From the NCBI GenBank assembly GCA_036924085.1, contig JAVGWX010000002.1, positions 89,754,441-89,818,440 on the forward strand: DNA of 64,000 nucleotides. The letters run 5' to 3'. Positions 1 through 12,900 of this stretch are shown here, in pieces; positions within the stretch are counted from its first letter, which is position 1; the number at the start of each line of letters is the position of its first letter. A program made the position numbers and the translations under genes. Source of the stretch: Ariolimax columbianus. Taxonomy: Eukaryota; Mollusca; Gastropoda; Stylommatophora; Arionidae. Below the pieces are notes generated by a model. It saw only the letters and a list, made by a program, of their open reading frames with translations, was not told the origin of the DNA and searched no databases.

Positions 1-408
1 CCGCAGAGCTGCAAAGAAGCAAAGCCATTTATCATATGATCCACGAAGACGGCATGGAGAGACCAGCACAACGAATACAAGCCAGTAAATGACATCATAA
101 ACAAACATGGCAGACATGAGCAGACGAAGATCCTCAGACGCAGAACGGGACATTGCAGACTCAAGGCACACCTCCATAGAATCGTTTTTAAAGAAACCGC
201 CACGTGCGATTGCGGAGCACCCAAGCAAGCACCAGAACATGTCCTGCAGGACTGACTTATCTATACGGACGAAAGAGAGGCAGTCTGGCGTGGGGGAGCG
301 ACCATGATCGAAAAGCTGTGAGAACCATAGAAGACCTGACACGCACAGTCTCCTTAGTGAACCTTACTGGACTAGAAGCATAGCACCAGTAGATCGAAGA
401 AGAAAGGG
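1..408 (+). pseudogene. LINE RNase H C-terminal relic, cut by window edge
   Basis: Plus-strand relic of the end of a non-LTR retrotransposon ORF2, in the C-terminal part of its RNase H region. From about 139 it reads RTGHCRLKAHLHRI, then a Cys-x-Cys-Gly knuckle (CDCGAPKQ, about 205-225) and EHVLQD. An in-frame TGA falls at 253-255 where the family has a Cys. The frame then shifts and resumes as LTRTVSLVNLTGLEA, ending at TAG 382-384. A short GAAGAAGAAAG tail follows. The same family recurs at 38.54-39.31 kb (minus) and 50.95-51.85 kb (plus); all share the HCR-x-x-AH and CDCGAPKQ blocks. It is dead (stop plus frameshift). The clade is not certain; jockey-like is my best guess. Confidence 0.8.
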
Positions 409-736
409 ATAATGAAACAGAAAAAGAAAAACTTCCGTCTTCAGTTTTATTGAGAATGTTGGCGATTTTTCAGCATGGCCATTTTTCCACGTACAGAAAG
501 GTTTAGCTGTACTGCAAAACTGCATAATGGAACGCACGCAACACATTAAAAACAGGAACACACACCAGCATCCATGCACCGGGTGATCCGTCCTATTATA
601 ACTTGAATGACACTCTTCTGGGTTTGACAGATTGTATCTTCCCCGGTAGAATCCAGCAAGGGAAATCTGTGAACAAAAATGACAAACACAATACACGGTA
701 ATAAGCTGATTTTGGGCTTCACTGCGAGAGTTCTAG
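409..736. other. No recognisable feature
   Basis: AT-leaning sequence. Both strands carry only short frames without recognisable motifs, and I see no repeat shared with the rest of the window. Confidence 0.5.
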
Positions 737-1095
737 AATGGCTTGGTTTGGCTTTGTTCGTTTTCAATTCCCAGTACAAAGCCACGAAAAGGGCTTTGCA
801 AGTAGCAGTATGTAGTCCAGTGAACTGAATACGTTGCGTCATAGTTTACAGCTTGACTGCAAATCATGCACCTTTCGGTTCGACACATCCGACTTCAGCA
901 CGCCTTTTCTGAGTACCGGGTTAGCTTTCCCTCTTTGATCGCTTCTCCTTAGCCAGTCTGCTCTGTTGCAGCCTGTTATCCAAGATCACCACATGGAGGT
1001 GTAGAAGGGCCTTGGCAGCTCTGGTTCACTGGCGCTGACGCTAGCAGTCAGCTATGAGTCGCTGACCGCTGCAGCTCATGCGCAGATCCGAGTTC
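737..1095 (-). repeat. Dispersed repeat family A, copy 1
   Basis: Interspersed repeat shared with 17,562-17,870, 22,440-22,800 and 62,760-62,945 (same orientation) and with 39,335-39,512 and 62,145-62,315 (opposite). Shared landmarks are GTGCACCTTTCGG, CATCCGACTTCAGCA, AGCCTGTTATCCA and CTTGGCAGCTCTGGTTC. Orientation is set by the 3' tail, which in other copies is (GAA)n on the minus strand. Here the tail is instead a short run of GCCAA-like units (about 737-757). No coding potential recognised. It may be a SINE or a LINE 3' end. Confidence 0.75.
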
Positions 1096-1301
1096 CGGTG
1101 TGAGAATGGAGATCAAGGCAATGACATTGGCTCTGAGATGGCTGCTATCTGAGACCTCGTTAATAGGGGCTGTTATCGCTTCTGAGAAAATGGTTAGCTG
1201 TGACGTTAATGGGTGACGAACATAGATGCCACAAACCATCAGAAACTTGCATGGAACTAATGTTCTGGCTTGCAGGAAGGACAGGGACGGCATTCTAGTC
1301 T

Positions 1302-1589
1302 TGTTGTTGTTGCTGCTGAATGCCCAGACATAGTATGATTACTCGTTTGTGCGTCCTGAAAAGGACGTTAAGTGGCGGGTTGTAGTAGCTTTCCTTACAT
1401 TCCGAACGTGCTGTTTAAGATGGACCTGGGTCTTCCAGGTGGCTCTTTCCAGAAATGGCTACGAATAAGCCAAGGTGAGGGTCTTGGTCAGTATGTTTTG
1501 GTTGACCAGACGTTAGTCTTCCTTCCCAACATTCTGTTTTCAAGAGCACTAGTAGTGGAAATACACAATACCCATCAGGGGCACAAGTA
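1302..1589 (-). repeat. Dispersed repeat family B, copy 1 ((GTT)n side on the left)
   Basis: Begins with TTGTTGTTGTTG, followed by the family landmarks GAAAAGGACGTTAAGTGG and CGGGTTGTAGTAGCTTTCC, a GGACC...GGTC hairpin-like segment and GACCAGACGTTAGTCTTCC. The same repeat is found near 3.8, 28.0, 35.9, 53.2 and 58.6 kb. Strand is given so that the (AAC)n end is 3'. The 36-bp minisatellite starts directly at its other end. Nature unknown (non-autonomous mobile element is the likely class). Confidence 0.75.
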
Positions 1590-1856
1590 GTGGTGGTGAA
1601 TAGCGATACCTCGGGGGCACCGGTAGTGGTGATGCATATAGATGCCCCAGGGGTACCAGTAGTGATGAAACACATAGATACACCAGGGGCACCAGTAAAG
1701 GTGATACATATAGATGCCCCAGGGGAACCAGTGTTGGTGATACATATAGATACCCCAGGGGCACCAATAAAGGTGATACATATAGATGACCCAGGGGAAC
1801 CAATATTGGTGATACATATATATGCCCCACGGGAACCAGTATTGGTGATACATAGC
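1570..1856. repeat. 36-bp minisatellite, about 7-8 units
   Basis: Units of about 36 bp (one or two shortened) built on GATACATATAGATGCCCCAG. Because 36 is divisible by three, frames stay open on both strands and spell a collagen-like VIHIDAPGEPVL 12-mer. This is a by-product of the period, not evidence of a gene. It directly follows family B copy 1. Confidence 0.85.
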
Positions 1857-3761
1857 CATCAAATGTTAAAGTTTATCAACGGACATCTCTGGAATAAAGA
1901 CACTGCAATCGATGTACCGATGATTCCAAGAATGAAAATGTTGAAATCATATCACTGTTCAATTGAAAGGGGCGCCTGAGAGGACGGAGAGAGGTGCATT
2001 CAATCAGCGAACTACTAAAACCATCAGTATCAACACTCTTCGCCATTTACTAAGAAGTAAAGAGGACCTATGGATCTGCTCGGAGAGCATTAACGCCGAC
2101 TCTAAACATAATATAATAGAACACACTCTGATATGCTTTTGATCCCATTTTCCTGCATTTTAAAGCTTCTTTGAAGAAATAAATCGAAGATGCGACGGTG
2201 CAGAATGTCAACAGTTGATACAAACTCGGTGATTGCACCGTGACATAATGATTCTCTATCGACTACTTGAGTAATATTTTGTCAAACACCACTGTCTCTT
2301 CAACCCTTATTGAAAGAGCTCTACACCATTTTAGCTTTATCTAGCTGCTGTACTATCCTCGTCTTTATCGTCTTCCAGTATCACGGTAAACAAGTTTTTA
2401 ATTTGGTATCCCTGAATTATATATGAATAATGGTTCTAGATCCTTCGAATAAATTCAGAAGGCTATTTTATACTAGACAGGCAATTAGCTGCGTTGAATG
2501 TTGGGTTTACAAAGCCGTGAGTCTGTCTCCTGCTTTTACGACTTGTATCTTATATATATTTTGTGTGCGTGAGTTTTCCTCTTTGTCGATCAGTTGGTTT
2601 CTTAAGGCGGAGTTGTTATACTGTGTGTTACTCCTTCGGAGGGTAGCGAGGTCTGGACTGGATGTCCCGCTCATTAAAGGAAAGAGAAGCGTCTGATATA
2701 GCCTCTCCTTTCCAGGTGTAGAGACGGCAGCTGGATTTACTGGTCGGCTTGCCGTTCAGGAGTTTCCATGTCAATGGTCTCTCCTACACTATTGTGTCCC
2801 CAGCAGCACCTTCATGAGGGGCCCTCTGTTTCTTACAGGGCGTGCTGTGGGGCGCAACCGAGTACCCGGCGGTATAACTGTAGGGGGGGGGGGTGACAGA
2901 TTGGGCTCATTAGTCTTGGTTGGCAGCCAATCTAAGAGAAGGAAAACTCTAACTCTAAACGAAGCTAGTTATCCTGTTCAGGCAGTTCGCCTAGGAGAGT
3001 AGGAACTCTGATTTTAAACCCACGCCCAAGAGAGTGCTGGCTAGTCTTGGGACGATGAGAGTATCATCGGATGTCTCGAGTAGCTAGCAGCTGCGGGCAA
3101 CGACTCCTCTGCCTTGTGGAAAACTTGGGAGAGGGTAGGGCTACGGGAGTAAACGCAAACAGAAAATCTGGAGTGGTAGCACATAAGGCGGATGGTTTCA
3201 AAATTGCGAACCCATTTCCGACAGCTCAGCTGGTGCCAAATTGTCATACTTTGCATTCCTTTGGATTACACCAGCGAGGCCGAGAAGGGGATCCTGCAGT
3301 TTGGGCAGCCCATGGTCTCTATATTCAGCGCCGAAGCTTGCGCCCTGAGAGGCTACTCACAGGGTATCACGCGCTTGGTCTGCAAAGACTGAGACGCCTT
3401 TGAATACCCCTTACACCATCATGCATCCGACTTGATCACTCATTACAGGCTTTTATTTTACTCGACATTTGCATATGCTTTTTTTCTCCTATTTTAACCA
3501 ACTTCCCAAGAGAGTTGAAATCGTGTACTCTGCTACGTGACTTGTTAATCTTTCATATTTTTACGGATCCTGGACAGGTTATTCAAAAGCTTGTACCGAC
3601 AAAAGTAGATCAGCAACTTCAATTAGCATTCGAATTGACACACGCGTTTATTGTGTTTGAAAATCCCGAAAAACTCAGAAGCAAAAATCCAAGATGACGG
3701 AGGCCATCAAAAGGAAAATACAAAAGAAAAGAAAGTTCGAAAGTTCACGTCCATATAATTG
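1857..3761. other. No recognisable gene; unassigned 1.9 kb
   Basis: Contains a run of 11 G at about 2,883-2,893 and several short open frames without motifs. The 2,690-3,080 part reads like part of an interspersed repeat, but it has no second copy in this window, so it is not called. Confidence 0.5.
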
Positions 3762-3957
3762 GATGTGGATCGACGTGATCCCCGTAGTAGTGAGCGTCAC
3801 GTAGATGAAATCAAGCATAACACATCCGCCTGGAGGATCGAGGTCCACTTTTATCAGCTCGCTTGTGAGGAAAGCCACTACAACTCACCACTTAACGTCA
3901 TTTTCAGTGTACAAAAAGGAGTACACTTACTCATTGTTGACATTAAACAACAGCAAT
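3762..3957 (+). repeat. Dispersed repeat family B, copy 2, abutting the 108-bp satellite
   Basis: Reverse orientation relative to copy 1. Landmarks in order are GTAGTAGTGAGCGTCACG, CGCCTGGAGGATCG, GAGGAAAGCCACTACAAC and CCACTTAACGTC, ending TTGACATTAAACAACAG. The satellite starts within a few bases of this (AAC)n-type end. Divergent from copies at 28.0 and 35.9 kb but colinear. Confidence 0.75.
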
Positions 3958-6900
3958 CAAGGCATCAACTTCTCATAACTGGTGGCTCCAGAACTGGAAA
4001 GAATTCACTTTGAAAGTGAAGAAGGAACAGTTCACTTGGTGCCGTGCAAGTAGTAAAGAACCAATCAAGGCATCAACTTCTCATAACTGGTGGCTGGAAA
4101 GAATTCACTTTGAAAGTGAAGTAGGAACGGTTCACTTGGTGCCGTGCAAGTAGTAAAGAACCAATCAAGGCATCAACTTCTCCTAACTGGTGGCTCCAGA
4201 ACTGGAAAGAATTCACTTTGAAAGTGAAGAAGGAACAGTTCACTTGGTGCCGTGCAAGTAGTAAAGAACCAATGAAGGCATCAACTTCTCATAACTGGTG
4301 GCTCCAGAACTGGAAAGAATTCACTTTGAAAGTGAAGAAGGAACAGTTCACTTGGTGCCGTGCAAGTAGTAAAGAACCAATGAAGGCATCAACTTCTCAT
4401 AACTGGTGGCTCCAGAACTGGAAAGAATTCCCTTTGAAAGTGAAGAAAGAACAGTTCACTTGGTGTCGTGCAAGTAGTAAAGAACCAATCAAGGCATCAA
4501 CTTCTCATAACTGGTGGCTGGAAAGAATTTACTTTGAAAGTGAAGAAGGAACGGTTCACTTGGTGCCGTGCAAGTAGTAAAGAACCAATCAAGGCATCAA
4601 CTTCTCATAACTGGTGGCTCCAGAACTGGAAAGAACTCACTTTGAAAGTGACGAAGGAACAGTTCACTTGGTGCCGTGCAAGTAGTAAAGAACCAATCAA
4701 GGCATCAACTTCTCATAACTGGTAGCTCCAGAACTGGAAAGAATTCACTTTGAAAGTGAAGAAGGAACGGTTCACTTGGTGCCGTGCAAGTAGTAAAGAA
4801 CCAATGAAGGCATCAACTTCTCATAACTGGTGGCTCCAGAACTGGAAAGAACTCACTTTGAAAGTGACGAAGGAACAGTTCACTTGGTGCCGTGCAAGTA
4901 GTAAAGAACCAATCAAGGCATCAACTTCTCATAACTGGTGGCTCCATAACTGGAAAGAATTCACTTTGAAAGTGAAGAAGGAACGGTTCACTTGGTGCCG
5001 TGCAAGTAGTAAAGAACCAATAAAGGCATCAACTTCTCATAACTGGTGGCTCCAGAACTGGAAAGAATTCACTTTAAAAGTGAAGAAGGAACAGTTCACT
5101 TGGTGCCGTGCAAGTAGTAAAGAACCAATGAAGGCATCAACTTCTCATAACTGGTGGCTCCAGAACTGGAAAGAATTCACTTTGAAAGTGAAGAAGGAAC
5201 GGTTCACTTGGTGCCGTGCAAGTAGTGAAGAACCAATGAAGGCATCAACTTCTCATAATTGGTGGCTCCAGAACTGAAAAGAATTCACTTTGAAAGTGAA
5301 AAAGGAACAGTTCACTTGGTGCCGTGCAAGTAGTAAAGAACCAATGAAGGCATCAACTTCTCATAACTGGTGGCTCCAGAACTGGAAAGAATTCACTTTG
5401 AAAGTGAAAAAGGAACAGTTCACTTGGTGCCGTGCAAGTAGTAAAGAACCAATCAAGGCATCAACTTCTCATAACTGGTGGCTCCAGAACTGGCGAGAAT
5501 TCACTTTGAAAGTGAAGAAAGAACAGTTCACTTGGTGTCGTGCAAGTAGTAAAGAACCAATGAAGGCATCAACTTCTCATAACTGGTGGCTCCAGAACTG
5601 GAAAGAATTCACTTTGAAAGTGACGAAGGAACAGTTCACTTGGTGTCGTGCAAGTAGTAAAGAATCAATCAAGGCATCAACTTCTCATAACTGGTGGCTC
5701 CAGAACTGGAAAGAACTCACTTTGAAAGTGACGAAGGAACAGTTCACTTGGTGCCGTGCAAGTAGTAAAGAACCAATCAAGGCATCAACTTCTCATAACT
5801 GGTGGCTCCATAACTGGAAAGAATTCACTTTGAAAGTGAAGAAGGAACGGTTCACTTGGTGCCGTGCAAGTAGTAAAGAACCAATGAAGGCATCAACTTC
5901 TCATAACTGGTGGCTCCAGAACTGGAAAGAATTCACTTTAAAAGTGAAGAAGGAACAGTTCACTTGGTGCCGTGCAAGTAGTAAAGAACCAATGAAGGCA
6001 TCAACTTCTCATAACTGGTGGCTCCAGAACTGGAAAGAATTCACTTTGAAAGTGAAGAAGGAACGGTTCACTTGGTGCCGTGCAAGTAGTAAAGAACCAA
6101 TGAAGGCATCAACTTCTCATAATTGGTGGCTCCAGAACTGGAAAGAATTCACTTTGAAAGTGAAGAAGGAACAGTTCACTTGGTGCCGTGCAAGTAGTAA
6201 AGAACCAATGAAGGCATCAACTTCTCATAACTGGTGGCTCCAGAACTGGAAAGAATTCACTTTGAAAGTGAAGAAGGAACGGTTCACTTGGTGCCGTGCA
6301 AGTAGTAAAGAACCAATCAAGGCATCAACTTCTCATAACTGGTGGCTCCAGAACTGGAAAGAATTCACTTTGAAAGTGAAGAAAGAACAGTTCACTTGGT
6401 GTCGTGCAAGTAGTAAAGAACCAATCAAGGCATCAACTTCTCATAACTGGTGGCTCCAGAACTGGAAAGAATTCACTTTGAAAGTGACGAAGGAACAGTT
6501 CACTTGGTGTCGTGCAAGTAGTAAAGAATCAATCAAGGCATCAACTTCTCATAACTGGTGGCTGGAAAGAATTCACTTTGAAAGTGAAGAAGGAACGGTT
6601 CACTTGGTGCCGTGCATGTAGTAAAGAACCAATCAAGGCATAAACTACTCATAACTGGTGGTTCCAGAACTGGAAAGAACTCACTTTGAAAGTGACGAAG
6701 GAACAGTTCACTTGGTGCCGTGCAAGTAGTAAAGAACCAATCAAGGCATCAACTTCTCATAACTGGTGGCTCCAGAACAAGAAAGAATTCCCTTTGAAAG
6801 TGAAGAAAGAACAGTTCAGTTGGTGTCGTGCAAGTAGTAAAGAACCAATGAAGGCATCAACTTCTCATAACTGGTGGCTGGAAAGAATTCACTTTGAAAG

Positions 6901-9900
6901 TGAAGAAGGAACGGTTCACTTGGTGCCGTGAAAGTAGTAAAGAACCAATCAAGGCTTCAACTTCTCATAACTGGTGGCTCCAGAACTGGAAAGAACTCAC
7001 TTTGAAAGTGACGAAGGAACAGTTCACTTGGTGCCGTGCAAGTAGTAAAGAACCAATCAAGGCATCGACTTCTCATAACTGGTGGCTCCAGAACTGGAAA
7101 GAATTCACTTTGAAAGTGAAGAAGGAACGGTTCACTTGGTGCCGTGCAAGTAGTAAAAAACCAAAAGAAGGCATTAACTTCTCACAACTGGTGGCTCCAG
7201 ACCTGGAAAGAATTCACTTTGAAAGTGAAGAAAGAACAGTTCACTTGGTGCCGTGCAAGTAGTAAAGAACCAATCAAGGCATCAACTTCTCATAACTGGT
7301 GGCTCCAGAACTGGAAAGAATTCACTTTGAAAGTGAAGAAAGAACAGTTCACTTGGTGCCGTGCAAGTAGTAAAGAACCAATCAAGGCATCGAATTCTCA
7401 TAACTGGTGGCTCCAGAACTGGAAAGAATTCACTTTGAAAGTGAAGAAGGAACGGTTCACTTGATGCCGTGCAAGTAGTAAAGAACCAATGAAGGCATCA
7501 ACTTCTCATAACTGGTGGCTCCAGAACTGGAAAGAATTCCCTTTGAAAGTGAAGAAAGAACAGTTCACTTGGTGTCATGCAAGTAGTAAAGAACCAATCA
7601 AGGCATCAACTTCTCATAACTGGTTGCTGGAAAGAATTTACTTTGAAAGTGAAGAAGGAACGGTTCACTTGGTGCCGTGCAAGTAGTAAAGAACCAATCA
7701 AGGCATCAACTTCTCATAACTGGTGGCTCCAGAACTGGAAAGAACTCACTTTGAAAGTGACGAAGGAACAGTTCACTTGGTGCCGTGCAAGTAGTAAAGA
7801 ACCAATGAAGGCATCAACTTCTCATAACTGGTGGCTCCAGAACTGGAAAGAATTCACTTTGAAAGTGAAGAAGGAACGGTTCACTTGGTGCCGTGCAAGT
7901 AGTAAAGAACCAATGAAGGCATCAACTTCTCATAACTGGTGGCTCTAGAACTGGAAAGAACTCACTTTGAAAGTGACGAAGGAACAGTTCACTTGGTGCC
8001 GTGCAAGTAGTAAAGAACCAATCAAGGCATCAACTTCTCATAACTGGTGGCTCCAGAACTGGAAAGAATTCACTTTGAAAGTGAAGAAGGAACGGTTCAC
8101 TTGGTGCCGTGCAAGTAATAAAGAACCAATGAAGGCATCAACTTCTCATAACTGGTGGCTCCAGAACTGGAAAGAACTCACTTTGAAAGTGACGAAGGAA
8201 CAGTTCACTTGGTGTCGTGCAAGTAGTAAAGAATCAATCAAGGCATCAACTTCTCATAACTGGTGGCTGGAAAGAATTCACTTTAAAAGTGAAGAAGGAA
8301 CGGTTCACTTGGTGCCGTGCATGTAGTAAAGAACCAATCAAGGCATAAACTTCTCATAACTGGTGGTTCCAGAACTGGAAAGAACTCACTTTGAAAGTGA
8401 CGAAGGAACAGTTCACTTGGTGCCGTGCAAGTAGTAAAGAACCAATCAAGGCATCAACTTCTCATAACTGGTGGCTCCAGAACTGGAAAGAATTCACTTT
8501 GAAAGTGAAGAAGGAACGGTTCACTTGGTGCCGTGAAAGTAGTAAAGAACCAATCAAGGCATCAACTTCTCATAACTGGTGGCTCCAGAACTGGAAAGAA
8601 CTCACTTTGAAAGTGACGAAGGAACAGTTCATTTGGTGCAGTGCAAGTAGTAAAGAACCAATCAAGGCATCAACTTCTCATAACTGGGGGCTCCAGAACT
8701 GGAAAGAACTCACTTTGAAAGTGACGAAGGAACAGTTCACTTGGTGCCGTGCAAGTGGTAAAGAACCAATCAAGGCATCGACTTCTCATAACTGGTGGCT
8801 CCAGAACTGGAAAGAATTCACTTTGAAAGTGAAGAAGGAACGGTTCACTTGGTGCCGTGCAAGTAGTAAAAAACCAATGAAGGCATCCACTTCTCATAAC
8901 TGGTGGCTCCAGAACTGGAAAGAATTCACTTTGAAAGTGAAGAAAGAACAGTTCACTTGGTGCCGTGCAAGTAGTAAAGAACCAATCAAGGCATCAACTT
9001 CTCATAACTGGTGGCTCCAGAACTGGAAAGAATTCACTTTGAAAGTGAAGAAAGAATAGTTCACTTGGTGCCGTGCAAGTAGTAAAGAACCAATCAAGGC
9101 ATCGACTTCTCATAACTGGTGGCTCCAGAACTGGAAAGAATTCACTTTGAAAGTGAAGAAGGAACGGTTCACTTGGTGCCGTGCAAATAGTAAAGAAGCA
9201 ATGAAGGCATCAACTTCTCATAACTGGTGGCTCCAGAACTGGAAAGAATTCCCTTTGAAAGTGAAGAAAGAACAGTTCACTTGGTGTCATGCAAGTAGTA
9301 AAGAACCAATCAAGGCATCAACTTCTCATAACTGGTGGCTGGAAAGAATTTACTTTGAAAGTGAAGAAGGAGCGGTTCACTTGGTGCCGTGCAAGTAGTA
9401 AAGAACCAATCAAGGCATCAACTTCTCATAACTGGTGGCTCTAGAACTGGAAAGAACTCACTTTGAAAGTGACGAAGGAACAGTTCACTTGGTGCCGTGC
9501 AAGTAGTAAAGAACCAATCAAGGCATCAACTTCTCATAACTGGTGGCTCCAGAACTGGAAAGAATTCACTTTGAAAGTGAAGAAGGAACGGTTCACTTGG
9601 TGCCGTGCAAGTAGTAAAGAACCAATGAAGGCATCAACTTCTCATAACTGGTGGCTCCAGAACTGGAAAGAACTCACTTTGAAAGTGACGAAGGAACAGT
9701 TCACTTGGTGCCGTGCAAGTAGTAAAGAACCAATCAAGGCATCAACTTCTCATAACTGGTGGCTCCAGAACTGGAAAGAATTCACTTTGAAAGTGAAGAA
9801 GGAACAGTTCACTTGGTGCCGTGCAAGTAGTAAAGAACCAATGAAGGCATCAACTTCTCATAACTGGTGGCTCCAGAACTGGAAAGAATTCACTTTGAAA

Positions 9901-12900
9901 GTGAAGAAGGAACAGTTCACTTGGTGCCGTGCAAGTAGTAAAGAACCAATCAAGGCATCAACTTCTCATAACTGGTGGCTCCAGAACTGGAAAGAACTCA
10001 CTTTGAAAGTGACGAAAGAACAGTTCACTTGGTGTCGTGAAAGTAGTAAAGAATCAATCAAGGCATCAACTTCTCATAACTGGTGGCTGGAAAGAATTCA
10101 CTTTGAAAGTGAAGAAGGAACGGTTCACTTGGTGCCGTGCATGTAGTAAAGAACCAATCAAGGCATAAACTTCTCATAACTGGTGGTTCCAGAACTGGAA
10201 AGAACTCACTTTGAAAGTGACGAAGGAACAGTTCACTTGGTGCCGTGCAAGTAGTAAAGAACCAATTAAGGCATCAACTTCTCATAACTGGGGGCTCCAG
10301 AACTGGAAAGAACTCACTTTGAAAGTGACGAAGGAACAGTTCAGTTGGTGTCGTGCAAGTAGTAAAGAACCAATCAAGGCATCAACTTCTCATAACTGGT
10401 GGCTCCAGAACTGGAAAGAATTCACTTTGAAAGTGAAGAAGGAACGGTTCACTTGGTGCCGTGCAAGTAGTAAAAAACCAATGAAGGCATCAACTTCTCA
10501 TAACTGGTGGCTCCAGAACTGGAAAGAATTCACTTTGAAAGTGAAGAAAGAACAGTTCACTTGGTGCCGTGCAAGTAGTAAAGAACCAATGAAGGCATCA
10601 ACTTCTCATAACTGGTGGCTCCAGAACTGGAAAGAATTCACTTTGAAAGTGAAGAAGGAACAGTTCACTTGGTGCCGTGCAAGTAGTAAAGAACCAATCA
10701 AGGCATCAACTTCTCATAACTGGTGGCTCCAGAACTGGAAAGAACTCACTTTGAAAGTGACGAAGGAACAGTTCACTTGGTGTCGTGAAAGTAGTAAAGA
10801 ATCAATCAAGGCATCAACTTCTCATAACTGGTGGCTGGAAAGAATTCACTTTGAAAGTGAAGAAGGAACGGTTCACTTGGTGCCGTGCATGTAGTAAAGA
10901 ACCAATCAAGGCATAAACTTCTCATAACTGGTGGTTCCAGAACTGGAAAGAACTCACTTTGAAAGTGACGAAGGAACAGTTCACTTGGTGCCGTGCAAGT
11001 AGTAAAGAACCAATCAAGGCATCAACTTCTCATAACTGGGGGCTCCAGAACTGGAAAGAACTCACTTTGAAAGTGACGAAGGAACAGTTCAGTTGGTGTC
11101 GTGCAAGTAGTAAAGAACCAATCAAGGCATCGACTTCTCATAACTGGTGGCTCCAGAACTGGAAAGAATTCACTTTGAAAGTGAAGAAGGAACGGTTCAC
11201 TTGGTGCCGTGCAAGTAGTAAAAAACCAATGAAGGCATCAACTTCTCATAACTGGTGGCTCCAGAACTGGAAAGAATTCACTTTGAAAGTGAAGAAAGAA
11301 CAGTTCACTTGGTGCCGTGCAAGTAGTAAAGAACCAATCAAGGCATCAACTTCTCATAACTGGTGGCTCCAGAACTGGAAAGAATTCACTTTGAAAGTGA
11401 AGAAAGAACAGTTCACTTGGTGCCGTGCAAGTAGTAAAGAACCAATCAAGGCATTGACTTCTCATAACTGGTGGCTCCAGAACTGGAAAGAATTCACTTT
11501 GAAAGTGAAGAAGGAACGGTTCACTTGGTTCCGTGCAAGTAGTAAAGAACCAATGAAGGCATCAACTTCTCATAACTGGTGGCTCCAGAACTGGAAAGAA
11601 TTCCCTTTGAAAGTGAAGAAAGAACAGTTCACTTGGTGTCATGCAAGTAGTAAAGAACCAATCAAGGCATTAACTTCTCATAACTGGTGGCTGGAAAGAA
11701 TTTACTTTGAAAGTGAAGAAGGAACGGTTCACTTGGTGCCGTGCAAGTAGTAAAGAACCAATCAAGGCATCAACTTCTCATAACTGGTGGCTCCAGAACT
11801 GGAAAGAATTCACTTTGAAAGTGAAGAAGGAACGGTTCACTTGGTGCCGTGCAAGTAATAAAGAACCAATGAAGGCATCAACTTCTCATAACTGGTGGCT
11901 CCAGAACTGGAAAGAATTCACTTTAAAAGTGAAGAAGGAACAGTTCACTTGGTGCCGTGCAAGTAGTAAAGAACCAATCAAGGCATCAACTTCTCATAAC
12001 TGGTGGCTCCAGAACTGGAAAGAATTCACTTTGAAAGTGAAGAAGGAACAGTTCACTTGGTGCCGTGCAAGTAGTAAAGAACCAATCAAGGCATCAACTT
12101 CTCATAACTGGTGGCTCCAGAACTGGAAAGAATTCACTTTGAAAGTGATGAAAGAACAGTTCACTTGGTGTCGTGCAAGTAGTAAAGAACCAATCAAGGC
12201 ATCAACTTCTCATAACTGGTGGCTCCAGAACTGGAAGGAACTCACTTTGAAAGTGACGAAGGAACAGTTCACTTGGTGTCGTGCAAGTAGTAAAGAATCA
12301 ATCAAGGCATCAACTTCTCATAACTGGTGGCTGGAAAGAATTCACTTTGAAAGTGAAGAAGGAACGGTTCACTTGGTGCCGTGCATGTAGTAAAGAACCA
12401 ATCAAGGCATAAACTTCTCATAACTGGTGGTTCCAGAACTGGAAAGAACTCACTTTGAAAGTGACGAAGGAACAGTTCACTTGGTGCCGTGCAAGTAGTA
12501 AAGAACCAATCAAGGCATCAACTTCTCATAACTGGTGGCTCCAGAACAAGAAAGAATTCCCTTTGAAAGTGAAGAAAGAACAGTTCAGTTGGTGTCGTGC
12601 AAGTAGTAAAGAACCAATCAAGGCATCAACTTCTCATAACTGGTGGCTGGAAAGAATTCACTTTGAAAGTGAAGAAGGAACGGTTCACTTGGTGCCGTGA
12701 AAGTAGTAAAGAACCAATCAAGGCATCAACTTCTCATAACTGGTGGCTCCAGAACTGGAAAGAACTCACTTTGAAAGTGACGAAGGAACAGTTCACTTGG
12801 TGCCGTGCAAGTAGTAAAGAACCAATCAAGGCATTAACTTCTCATAACTGGTGGCTCCAGAACTGGAAAGAACTCACTTTGAAAGTGACGATAGGAACAG

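Noticed and set aside
1590..1979. Collagen-like or elastomeric APGEP repeat protein
   Set aside because: 36-bp minisatellite. The opposite strand is just as open, and there is no flanking coding context.
2690..3080. Possible interspersed repeat
   Set aside because: Reads like part of a repeat but has no second copy in the window, so it cannot be supported from the sequence given.
5290..6621. 443-codon frame of 36-residue repeats in the 108-bp satellite as a repeat protein
   Set aside because: Common unit variants are non-synonymous, 100-bp monomers shift the frame, TGG to TAG changes are scattered, and no signal peptide or unique flank is present.
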